From positions 1 through 26,976 of the IMG/VR virus record IMGVR_UViG_3300050821_000116: a stretch of DNA of 26,976 nucleotides; one strand, written 5' to 3'. The notes under the pieces were generated by a model. That model saw nothing but the letters and a program-made list of their open reading frames with translations. It made no database searches and was not told the DNA's origin. The position numbers and the translations under genes were made by a program. Shown here one piece after another: positions 16,925 to 24,913 of the stretch. The stretch is from a virus. Each line of letters starts with the position of its first letter. The stretch's first letter is position 1.

Positions 16925-18069
16925 TGGCAGTCACTGCTGCACTAATCTCGGGCGGACTTGCCGCTGCTGGTGCAGTGGGCTCGGCAGCGATCAATGCTAG
17001 TAAGTCGAACTCCGGGGCAGTCCAGAACCAGGACATCCAGTATCAGCAACTGAATGATGCGCGGAACAATGCTTACAACCAAGCACTGGTTCAGGCGCTC
17101 ATCAATCAACGTAGTGTTGCTGGTCAAACAGATAGCTTCGGTTCAACGATCAGGTATGATCCTGCCACTAATCAGTGGGTAAGCGCACTCGGTCCCCTAC
17201 CGCAAGCAGCAACGACCGCTGCTATGCAGGCAGGCATCTCACGCAACACCACCGATCGTGAGCAGGCACAGCTTGCAAACCAAGACGCTGCACGACGTGC
17301 AACACTAGCTGGCTCGGCTGCGGATACGGCACAACGGAACCTCAGTTCGTTCCGTCCTATGGGCAGCGATCAACTGGTGGGGCTGCTGCAACAACAGGCT
17401 ACGCTGGCACAGAACAATACGTTCAGGCCACTGGTGGCTGACACGCTGCGGCAGTTCGCACGCACAGGCACCGCCGCTGGTCCGGTGCTCGGACAGATCG
17501 GGAAGGATCAGGCGACCAACCTGCGACAAAGCTTGATCGACGCACAGATCAAGGGCATGACTAGTGTGAATGACATCAATCAGCAGCGTAGGCAGGGGCT
17601 GGAGCAGAGTGCAGCGAACACTGCTACGCTAGCCAACCCGCAGTTCCAGTATGCAGGCATCGCACCGAGTGGTGTGGACAATACGATGGCGCAGACCGTA
17701 TCGCAGCGGGCATCGCAAGCAGGCATCGCACCTGTGTATGGGATGGCAGGGATGAACTCTGCAATCGGTCAGGAAGAGAGTGCAGCCAAGACTGCCGGTG
17801 GTAGCATAGCTGATCCGAACTTTGGCAAGGTTGCAGCGGGGAGTGCATTGAGCGACCTCAAGACAGCGTTTGGCTCAGGAGGCACAGGCAGTAATCTAGT
17901 CAGTGCACTGGTCAATAAGTATATGACATCAGACCAAACTCCTGGCACACCGACGAATGCGATCAACGAGTCATCTATGAACCCCGACGAAGCAAACGCT
18001 GCACTCAATGCACAGAACTACATGAAGAGTTTGATGTATAGCCCTAGTGGTCCTGGAGGGTTCGGCTGA
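16924..18069 (+). CDS. Probable internal virion (ejection) protein with hydrophobic N-terminus
   Basis: The 381-residue protein opens with a small-residue hydrophobic segment (ALISGGLAAAGAVGSAAINA, residues 5-24), typical of phage proteins that insert into or cross the host membrane during ejection. The rest is Ala/Gln/Asn-rich and mostly helical, with a central RYDPATNQWVS motif and a Gly/Ser-rich C-terminus. This arrangement matches the gp14-type core protein of T7-like phages in general character. No enzymatic motif was seen. Overlaps join it to the GNAT gene before (TAATG) and the next core gene (TGATG). Function is inferred from composition, hydrophobic head and gene order. Confidence 0.7.
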   Translation: MAVTAALISGGLAAAGAVGSAAINASKSNSGAVQNQDIQYQQLNDARNNAYNQALVQALINQRSVAGQTDSFGSTIRYDPATNQWVSALGPLPQAATTAAMQAGISRNTTDREQAQLANQDAARRATLAGSAADTAQRNLSSFRPMGSDQLVGLLQQQATLAQNNTFRPLVADTLRQFARTGTAAGPVLGQIGKDQATNLRQSLIDAQIKGMTSVNDINQQRRQGLEQSAANTATLANPQFQYAGIAPSGVDNTMAQTVSQRASQAGIAPVYGMAGMNSAIGQEESAAKTAGGSIADPNFGKVAAGSALSDLKTAFGSGGTGSNLVSALVNKYMTSDQTPGTPTNAINESSMNPDEANAALNAQNYMKSLMYSPSGPGGFG

Positions 18070-19070
18070 TGCCTACTGCTTCTGCATACGGCACGACTAA
18101 TCCTCGCGGCCTAGAGCCATGGCCGATCGAGCAGACGCTTGCTCCACTTGCTGTCGGCAACAGTCAGGCCGAAGCGCAGATGATGCTGGAGAACTACCAG
18201 CAACAGCGTGATGCTGCGGCGAACGTATACAGTGGTGACTTGCAGCAGCAGCACCAGTATGCCTATGACCAGTTGGCGCAACAACTACAAGAAGCCAATA
18301 TGAAGGCACTGCCTGAGAATGCAAAGGCAGGAACGCTCGGTATCATGGCGTCGTCACCTGCATATCAGGGAGTGTTTGGTGGTGCTGATCCTGGGAGCAT
18401 AGCAGCGGCAATCGGTCAGTCCACTCGATTGCAGAACGCAGACATTGCACAGAAGGGTGGTGCTGCTACGTGGTCACTTGCCAACGCTGGTATGCCTGCA
18501 ACACAAGCCGACGTGCAGGGTATCACTGGGTTGAATGTAAATCCTGGCACATCGATACCTGTGCAGGTTGCGAACATTAAGTTGCAAGGTGATCTAGCAC
18601 GAGCGAATGCTTCATCACGTGCTGCTGGTCCACGCACGAGCACAGACTTCACCAACCCGTATGGCGGCAAGACAACCGTTAGCTTCCCTGCTGGTATGTC
18701 GCAGGCACAGCGTGATGCATACTTGCAGAATGAAGGTGGACTGGTTCCTATCGATCGGCCACCACCGAATGCACCACTCCCCAACACCACGACAGCACCG
18801 AACCAACCGCCAAATAGAACCAACCTGCCCGTGGCAAAGACAGACACGCCAGCTAACAATCCACCACGGGCACAGAACACTGCTGCTGGTGCTGCAGCTG
18901 CACGGCAACAGGTGCTCTCACAGCTTGATGCTATTCAGAACTCGCATCCACAGGTGTATGCCGACATCAAGGCAGGCATGACGAAGAACAATGGCGTGCC
19001 CAACATTGTAGCTGATCCAAGCAAGGCCGGTGGCTTTGCAGTAGTTGGAGCCACCGGGACACATTACTGA
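18069..19070 (+). CDS. Probable internal virion (ejection) protein
   Basis: The 333-residue protein is unrecognised by motif. The N-terminal half is helical (EAQMMLENYQQQRDAAANVY, YDQLAQQLQEANMKAL). Then comes a Gly/Ala-rich stretch (GGADPGSIAAAIGQ) and a central PYGGKTTVSFPAGMSQAQRDAY motif. A proline- and asparagine-rich linker at about 222-275 leads to a last helical part. Its one-base overlaps with a core-type gene before and the giant core gene after make it part of the ejection set. Its place corresponds to gp15 in T7 order but it is less than half that length, so equivalence is not claimed. Confidence 0.65.
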   Translation: MPTASAYGTTNPRGLEPWPIEQTLAPLAVGNSQAEAQMMLENYQQQRDAAANVYSGDLQQQHQYAYDQLAQQLQEANMKALPENAKAGTLGIMASSPAYQGVFGGADPGSIAAAIGQSTRLQNADIAQKGGAATWSLANAGMPATQADVQGITGLNVNPGTSIPVQVANIKLQGDLARANASSRAAGPRTSTDFTNPYGGKTTVSFPAGMSQAQRDAYLQNEGGLVPIDRPPPNAPLPNTTTAPNQPPNRTNLPVAKTDTPANNPPRAQNTAAGAAAARQQVLSQLDAIQNSHPQVYADIKAGMTKNNGVPNIVADPSKAGGFAVVGATGTHY

Positions 19071-22000
19071 TGCCACTCCCTAACTACGACGAGTATGGCA
19101 TACCGATAGGACCAGAGGGCGACGAGCAGCGCAAGGCTGCACTCGCAGCGATGGGCCAGACTACTAACGCTGCTGGATCGATGATCCTCGGCAGTGTTGC
19201 ACCTGACCCTAAGCTGCCTGGACTGGCAGGTTACATACCGTTCGCTGGTGCAGCCGAAGGGCTGATGGGCACGGCTGGCTATCTCGGATCGCAGGTAGCA
19301 CGACTAGCGAACAGCGACCCGAATAGCCTCGCTGCAAAGTGGGGAATACATATCCCCGATCCTCCACAGATACTCAGTGATGCAGGACAGCGGTTCGAGC
19401 AGAACCGTGCAGACATCAAGGCAGGTATTGATAAGTACTCAGGTGGTGTGCTGCCTCAGCCTGACATGAGCACTACCGCTGGCAACGTCGCAGACATCTA
19501 CGGCAGTGCACTCGGTGCTGGTGTAGGCTTTGCACCCGGTGGTATCGTCAATGCATTGCCGCGCGGCCTGAAGACAGTTGGCTCGGTGCTGCTGCCATCG
19601 CTTGAGCACGCAGGCAAGAGCGTGCCGGTCGCAACTGGCATTGGATTGACACAGGGCATGGCTGATCTGGCAGTTAACCCTGTGCAAGCTGCACCGACAC
19701 AACCACAGCAGCAGCAGGCGCCAGACCCCACGACTGTAGCTACAACGACGACACCACCATCGGCTGACACAATTGTGCAGCAAGCTGTGACACCAGCGGC
19801 GCAGCCTGCACCTGATCCCCACTCGATCCTGTTCGGGACGCAGCCAACTACTCCTGACGTGCACGACAGCCTGTTCGGCACTACACCGGCTGGACCTACG
19901 TTCACACAGCAGGGCAGCACACCGACACCGTTGTGGCAAGCTGGCCTTGGGATAATCCTGACGCTAGGTGCGCTCGCCGCTGGCAAAGCCACGCACAGCA
20001 TGGGTGCAGCCATAACTGATGCTGGACGTGATGCGCGGTTCAGCAATCCTGACTACGCAGCGAAGGTGAATGACTACAACAACGATGTGATGTCGCGTGG
20101 TGCTGGTAGTGGTACGCTGGTCCCGCCGGGCGGTGCACCGACGAATGCACCCACTCCGAAGGCTTCGCCACTGAACTCGACCGTCACATACCTCGCTGAC
20201 AAGGTAGGCAATGATGTTGCAGGAGCGCAGAGCTATGTGAACCTGACCAGTGCTGATCCACACTTGGCTGATCGACTGACGAGCCAGATGGGGAATGTGT
20301 ATGACACGCAGTTGCAGCAGAATAAGATCCGCAACTTCCTAGCCACAGGCTACGACAAGACCACGAACACCACCATCCCAAGTATGCAGGGTGTGCTCGA
20401 CAAGTACGCACGTCTGTCACCAGATCAACAGATCGCACTGACTGAAGGACTGAAGGCACAGGACGAAATCAACACACGTGATCGGAACACACAGCTATGG
20501 CAGCAAGCTAACGGCCCAGGAGCAACGCCATCACTTGAGGATGTTGCACACAACTTGTTTGGTCATGGCACGGATGAGCTACGGCAAAAGGCTGCTGCTA
20601 TGCAGGCCGATCCACAGCTTGCAGACATAGCCACAGACTACAAGGGCATCACCGACGGACTGATTAAGGTTGGTGTGCATCCTAGCTATGGCTTCTTCAC
20701 ACCGAGTGAAGCCAGTGATCTACTGAAGTTCCGTCCGAACTACGTGCCCGAGATGGATGTGAATGGCAAGCCCATGCACGCATTTGGGCCACGTGACACG
20801 AGCGCATACACAGGGCAGGCACAGATCGTGACAAACCCCGTGTTCGATCTGGCACAGCATGTGGAGCAGTTGTATCCGCAGTTCGAGCGCAACAGACTCA
20901 ACCAGAACTTGATGAACCATCAGACGGATGTGCAACGTGTGTATCCGCAGGGTGCTCAGTCTTTGGTTGATATACAGGCACCAACAGGAGCACATGCATC
21001 TTACTATCCACAGAGTGGAATGCCTGGAGTGGGAGCAGGACAGGTGCGTGACTCAATTGTGTCTGTCCGCACGGCAAGCGGCACGAAATATCTGCGCATC
21101 GATGACCCTGTGCTGTATGATATCATGACGAACCATAGCCTGGGCAATGCCCATGTCCAGCTTGGTGCACTGAACACAGCACGTAGGATATTCCAACAGA
21201 CCACGACAGGCACGGCAGGTGCAGTGCTGACGACACGGCTTGTCCCAGGACGTACTGCGGCTGCTGTGGCAATGCTTGCACCTTTCAATGCACCAGACAG
21301 ACTGTATGCTGGTATGGCAGACCGTGCTGTGCAGAGGACAGCAGGCGTTACGTCTGGGCTCGCTCGTGGTGCCGACGTGATAGGCAATCTAGCTGGCGTT
21401 CCTATGAGCTATGCGATGGGTTTGGCAGACAGACGGATCAAGAACTTCGCTGACATATTCCATCCAGAAGCGTCCAACCCAGCGAACAAGATGCTACGTG
21501 CTATAGCTGGTGATCCGGTCGTTGATGCTATTCACCAACACGCAGAGAATGTATGGCAGAACAGTGACACGAAACAGATCAAGGACCTGAACATATCTGG
21601 TGCAGGAACTGTCGGCACACTTGATGCACCCGGTGTGCTAACTGGTAAGAAGGGTGGACCGCTCGGCATGTCAGGTGCTGGTGTGCGGTTGCAGTCCGCT
21701 AACTTGTCGCCACATGCATTCTTCGATGGGCAGTGGATGGGTGCGAAGCCATATGTCATCAACCTGCGCAACGCAATGGCTGAAGCATTCACCAACATCA
21801 GTGATGCAGGTCATGACTACGTAGCTCGACTGAACCTAGACAACCCGAACATCGATCCTGAGTCACTCACTTACAACGTGCGTAACCTGTATGGCAACCC
21901 AGGACGTAAGGGCAGCAGCTATCTAGCACAGAAGGGTGCAGGCTACATACCATGGCTGAATGTAGGTATGCAGGAGCTTGGTAGCACAGCGAAAGCCGTC

Positions 22001-23188
22001 ACCAACAACGTTCCGCGCACTGCACTGACGATGGCTACAGGCATGGGAACGCTGGCACTGTTGCAGATCCTCACGCACATGCGCAGTGCAGCACACATGG
22101 ACTTCTTGCAGAACCAGTTGTCGTTACAGCAGCGTGAGGCCAATGTCACGCTGGCACTTGATCCTGATCCGACGAAGCCAACGATGATACCGTTGCCTCG
22201 TAGCCTACGCATGGCGAACGCATTCATGCTCGATGTCATGTCGAAGGCAGTGAACACGATAGCTGCACGACATGACCCTGACGTGTTCAACGGAGTGTGG
22301 GAAGGGATCAAGGACTTTCTGAGTGGTCATATCACTACCAGTACAGCGATGGCGATACGCCATGCCGGTGTGGACATGGGCGACATGTTCAACCTGCCAC
22401 CGATACTCGGTCACATAGACTACAACAGCATCATCAGCAATGGGCTGTCAAACATAGCTGGTGCAATACATGGACCGACTTCTGGGCGCGTGGATAGACA
22501 GGTGCCAGGTGAGACACCTGAACCGCTGGATAGCAAGAACGGTGAAATCTTCAGGAACATCCTGGCCAATGTGATCGGTGCTGGTGCTGCATCGCTGTAT
22601 GACAGTGGTGCCAACATACTGCGCTACCATGCTCAAGGCAACTCGTATTGGGATAGCATGGGCATGGGCATCCATGACTGGTTGCAGCATGGACATGAGA
22701 CGAACCCGATGCTGTTCGAGGGGCCGATCAGGTTGTCGATGCAACCACCGATCGCTGAGACTGTGCAGCCTACATTGCTTGCACTGAAGCAGTTGCCACA
22801 GATACCCGACGTTGGCACAGCAGGCTACACAACTGGTGGTCCGGCACGCTTGCCTATGCCTGGAGGTGGTGGTCCTCCACCTGTATCCAACGACATGCTA
22901 GTGCGCCAGATGCTGATGTCTGCACATGCATATAGCGGTAGGATCGATCAAGCGATGGCACCGATCCTTGCAATCAAGCAGCAGATGAGTGGTGTCGAGA
23001 AGCAGGGGATGGACCCTGTAGAACGGCGCAACTGGTTGAACCAACAGACACGTGCAATGGCAGATCGCTACAAGTTGGTGGACTCGCTGGCCGATGACAT
23101 GTATGTCACACTGAGTAAGTTGGCAGGGAAACCTATCACCAGCTTGGGACAGATCAACTGGCAGCAGGATAGCTCGCAGTTCAAATGA
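19070..23188 (+). CDS. Giant internal virion (ejection) protein, 1372 residues
   Basis: At 1372 residues this is the last and largest gene of the structural block, like T7 gp16 (1318) in place and size. It is predicted to be packed in the capsid core and to form the conduit into the host cytoplasm. Hydrophobic segments occur near residues 289-304 (AGLGIILTLGALAAGKA) and 982-1004 (RTALTMATGMGTLALLQIL). A Thr/Pro/Gln-rich linker spans about 205-285 and carries a repeated short motif, PDPHSILFGTQP and PDVHDSLFGTTP. The middle contains a folded region with LLKFRPNYVPEMDV. The C-terminal half (KPTMIPLPRSLRMANAF, NGVWEGIKDFLSGHI) resembles the C-terminal domains I recall from large phage polyvalent-type proteins. 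No lytic transglycosylase motif (E-S...GLMQ) was found at the N-terminus, unlike T7 gp16. The stop lies in the 8-base convergent overlap with the helicase gene. Confidence 0.75.
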   Translation: MPLPNYDEYGIPIGPEGDEQRKAALAAMGQTTNAAGSMILGSVAPDPKLPGLAGYIPFAGAAEGLMGTAGYLGSQVARLANSDPNSLAAKWGIHIPDPPQILSDAGQRFEQNRADIKAGIDKYSGGVLPQPDMSTTAGNVADIYGSALGAGVGFAPGGIVNALPRGLKTVGSVLLPSLEHAGKSVPVATGIGLTQGMADLAVNPVQAAPTQPQQQQAPDPTTVATTTTPPSADTIVQQAVTPAAQPAPDPHSILFGTQPTTPDVHDSLFGTTPAGPTFTQQGSTPTPLWQAGLGIILTLGALAAGKATHSMGAAITDAGRDARFSNPDYAAKVNDYNNDVMSRGAGSGTLVPPGGAPTNAPTPKASPLNSTVTYLADKVGNDVAGAQSYVNLTSADPHLADRLTSQMGNVYDTQLQQNKIRNFLATGYDKTTNTTIPSMQGVLDKYARLSPDQQIALTEGLKAQDEINTRDRNTQLWQQANGPGATPSLEDVAHNLFGHGTDELRQKAAAMQADPQLADIATDYKGITDGLIKVGVHPSYGFFTPSEASDLLKFRPNYVPEMDVNGKPMHAFGPRDTSAYTGQAQIVTNPVFDLAQHVEQLYPQFERNRLNQNLMNHQTDVQRVYPQGAQSLVDIQAPTGAHASYYPQSGMPGVGAGQVRDSIVSVRTASGTKYLRIDDPVLYDIMTNHSLGNAHVQLGALNTARRIFQQTTTGTAGAVLTTRLVPGRTAAAVAMLAPFNAPDRLYAGMADRAVQRTAGVTSGLARGADVIGNLAGVPMSYAMGLADRRIKNFADIFHPEASNPANKMLRAIAGDPVVDAIHQHAENVWQNSDTKQIKDLNISGAGTVGTLDAPGVLTGKKGGPLGMSGAGVRLQSANLSPHAFFDGQWMGAKPYVINLRNAMAEAFTNISDAGHDYVARLNLDNPNIDPESLTYNVRNLYGNPGRKGSSYLAQKGAGYIPWLNVGMQELGSTAKAVTNNVPRTALTMATGMGTLALLQILTHMRSAAHMDFLQNQLSLQQREANVTLALDPDPTKPTMIPLPRSLRMANAFMLDVMSKAVNTIAARHDPDVFNGVWEGIKDFLSGHITTSTAMAIRHAGVDMGDMFNLPPILGHIDYNSIISNGLSNIAGAIHGPTSGRVDRQVPGETPEPLDSKNGEIFRNILANVIGAGAASLYDSGANILRYHAQGNSYWDSMGMGIHDWLQHGHETNPMLFEGPIRLSMQPPIAETVQPTLLALKQLPQIPDVGTAGYTTGGPARLPMPGGGGPPPVSNDMLVRQMLMSAHAYSGRIDQAMAPILAIKQQMSGVEKQGMDPVERRNWLNQQTRAMADRYKLVDSLADDMYVTLSKLAGKPITSLGQINWQQDSSQFK

Positions 23189-23191
23189 ACT
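23178..23191. other. Palindromic tail-to-tail overlap of the two gene blocks
   Basis: AGTTCA-AA-TGAACT spans both stop codons: TGA of the giant ejection gene at 23186-23188 and, on the other strand, TGA of the helicase gene at 23181-23183. There is no room for a separate terminator, and the five- to six-pair stem is too short to act as one. The two transcripts must overlap unless stopped elsewhere. Confidence 0.6.
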
Positions 23192-24434
23192 TCTCTAGCA
23201 CCTGTTCACCTAGTCCCTTGGACAGCAACACGTTGGTGCCACGGAAGTACTCGGCAGGTCGGCCATAGTCCTGTAGCTTGTCAGTGAACCGTTGCACAGC
23301 ACCGAGTTCGTGCAGCACTTCCAGCAGTGCGTTGAACTCCTGTATGTCCAGGCCACGTCTACACTTGCGTGCTAGGGCAGTGCGCTGCACCGGGTCCATA
23401 CCAGCACTGATAAGTGTCGATCGTAGCGAGTCCAGCGATGCAGCGAACTTGCTGCGAACCTCTGCACCCTCGAAGATCACACCGCTGCCATCCTTTACTT
23501 CGTGGACCAGTCGAATGGCACAGACGATATGGCCATGATCGATGCGCCACGAGCCGTCGTTGATGCAGAGTAGTGCAGCGACACGGAGGACGTGCGAATC
23601 TTCACGCGCTTCGAACGATTGTCGATAAGTGTCCAACGCACGATCGCGCTTGTTATACCATCCACGGAAGGCAGCCATTGCACCCTCAGTGAGTAGGATA
23701 GGTTCGCTGTTGGTAGCTCTGGTTCGGATGGATCGGAGATCAGCGAGCAACCAGGATCTGTCATCAGATGTGTCCGTGCCATCAGGCCATGGTATCTTCT
23801 GCTTAGGCTCATTGGAGAAGATGAACATGCAGCGTGACGTGAAGCCGCCCTCTACCACGTTTGGATTGACTGTCTTGAGTAGCCATATAGGGGTGCTAGC
23901 GGATAGGAAAGAGATCCACACGTTGCGCTGGATACATGACCCGCGCTCAATGGTACCACCACCGTGCCTGTGCGAAGGGCAGTCGTAGAGATCAGTGAGC
24001 AGCGTGGGCATATGTGCAGTGTAGCGTTCGGTGCCCAGGAACACAGCCAGCTCAGGGATGGCAATGCAAAGCTGTGCATTACCGAACTCCATGGTGCTCT
24101 GGTGCAAGATGTCATCTAGCTTCTCTGGTGTCATCTTCGCATCAAGGTAGCCGATCTCATGCGTGGCACTCAGGACTGTGCGCACCAGACCACCGGCAGT
24201 GGATACGCTCGTAGTCTTGCGTGCTACACCACTCTCACCCACGAGGATCAAGTACATGTTGAGGAAGACAGGTGCACGTGGTCGTGCAACGTAGACTTCA
24301 CGACCACATACCCCAGCGATCGCCCACAAACTACACCACCAATCGAATGCGTAAGCAGTCTCCTGCCTCTGCATGAACCGGAGGTATCGACCTATGAAAC
24401 TGTCCTCTGGGACTAGCTTCAGGTAACTCTTCAT
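23181..24434 (-). CDS. DUF3987-like helicase/primase-type ATPase
   Basis: The 417-residue protein matches the DUF3987 family of phage and mobile-element replication ATPases. Visible parts are a Walker-A-like loop LVGESGVARKTTS at about 64-76, an acidic Walker-B-like strand CIAIPELAVFLG (Glu128), a sensor region WISFLSASTP at 173-182 and an arginine finger candidate in VEGGFTSRCMFIF (Arg201). The Walker A is unusual: the lysine at 73 is seven rather than six residues after Gly66 and is preceded by Arg where Gly is expected. The family is thought to act in replication as a helicase-like partner of primases or polymerases; here it is probably the replicative helicase of the phage. It overlaps the endonuclease gene as ATGA and has no clear ribosome binding site, so it depends on coupled translation. 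Confidence 0.8.
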   Translation of the reverse strand: MKSYLKLVPEDSFIGRYLRFMQRQETAYAFDWWCSLWAIAGVCGREVYVARPRAPVFLNMYLILVGESGVARKTTSVSTAGGLVRTVLSATHEIGYLDAKMTPEKLDDILHQSTMEFGNAQLCIAIPELAVFLGTERYTAHMPTLLTDLYDCPSHRHGGGTIERGSCIQRNVWISFLSASTPIWLLKTVNPNVVEGGFTSRCMFIFSNEPKQKIPWPDGTDTSDDRSWLLADLRSIRTRATNSEPILLTEGAMAAFRGWYNKRDRALDTYRQSFEAREDSHVLRVAALLCINDGSWRIDHGHIVCAIRLVHEVKDGSGVIFEGAEVRSKFAASLDSLRSTLISAGMDPVQRTALARKCRRGLDIQEFNALLEVLHELGAVQRFTDKLQDYGRPAEYFRGTNVLLSKGLGEQVLEKFI

Positions 24435-24913
24435 GGGAAGTTCAATACAGCAAACTCTCCATGATATAATAGAGCAGCTTCATCGTAGGCAGCAGCCGCT
24501 TGTTCCGCAGTTTCAAATGTGCCTAGGTAACGCTTTCGTCCTGTGTTGTCTCGTATTCTTGCTATCCATCGTTCACTGTAATGATGTTTGTATACACCTC
24601 GATATCCTGATCCGCTTTCCGTTTGCGGTTGGATAATATTTTGTCCATTTCTCTGCCAGTCCGCAAGCCTCATGTTATATCTTTGACAGTTCAAGCCATC
24701 TCTGTCTTTGTGGTCTACCTGTATCTCGGGAGGCAATTTTAGGATAAATCTGTGAAGATATATCCTTGCCGCATTTCTGCCTTGGAATAGATTGCTCGAT
24801 GCATAGCAAGTATTTGGCCTTATACTTACAGCCCAATTATAGCCCACAACAGTTTCGTAGTCTTCGTCGTCTACAAGAGCTACATAGCCTTGGGTGAGCT
24901 GAACTTCTTTCAT
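24431..24913 (-). CDS. HNH-AP2 homing-type endonuclease
   Basis: The 160-residue protein has an HNH nuclease core, IQVDHKDRDGLNCQRYNMR at about 65-82 with Asp67-His68 and Asn75/Asn80, and a C-terminal AP2-type DNA-binding domain from about 103 (YRGVYK ... RWIARI ... RYLGTFETAEQAAAAYDEAA). This is the layout of free-standing phage homing endonucleases, which cut genomes lacking the gene and so spread it. The ATG at 24911-24913 is chosen because GAAGG lies seven bases upstream (24921-24925) and the longer in-frame extension back to 25048 runs through polymerase coding sequence. Both ends overlap neighbours as ATGA. The gene is clearly more AT-rich than its neighbours, a sign of transfer. Confidence 0.92.
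   Translation of the reverse strand: MKEVQLTQGYVALVDDEDYETVVGYNWAVSIRPNTCYASSNLFQGRNAARIYLHRFILKLPPEIQVDHKDRDGLNCQRYNMRLADWQRNGQNIIQPQTESGSGYRGVYKHHYSERWIARIRDNTGRKRYLGTFETAEQAAAAYDEAALLYHGEFAVLNFP

Noticed and set aside
19070-19700. Lytic transglycosylase domain at the start of the giant ejection protein
   Set aside because: The T7 gp16 comparison prompted a search for the catalytic Glu-Ser and GLMQ motifs; GLMGTAGYLG at residues 64-73 is a chance resemblance without the other motifs.
24442-24470. TATAAT at 24465-24470 as a plus-strand promoter
   Set aside because: It lies in the AT-rich coding sequence of the endonuclease, has only a weak -35 match and would transcribe against the replication genes with no gene to serve.
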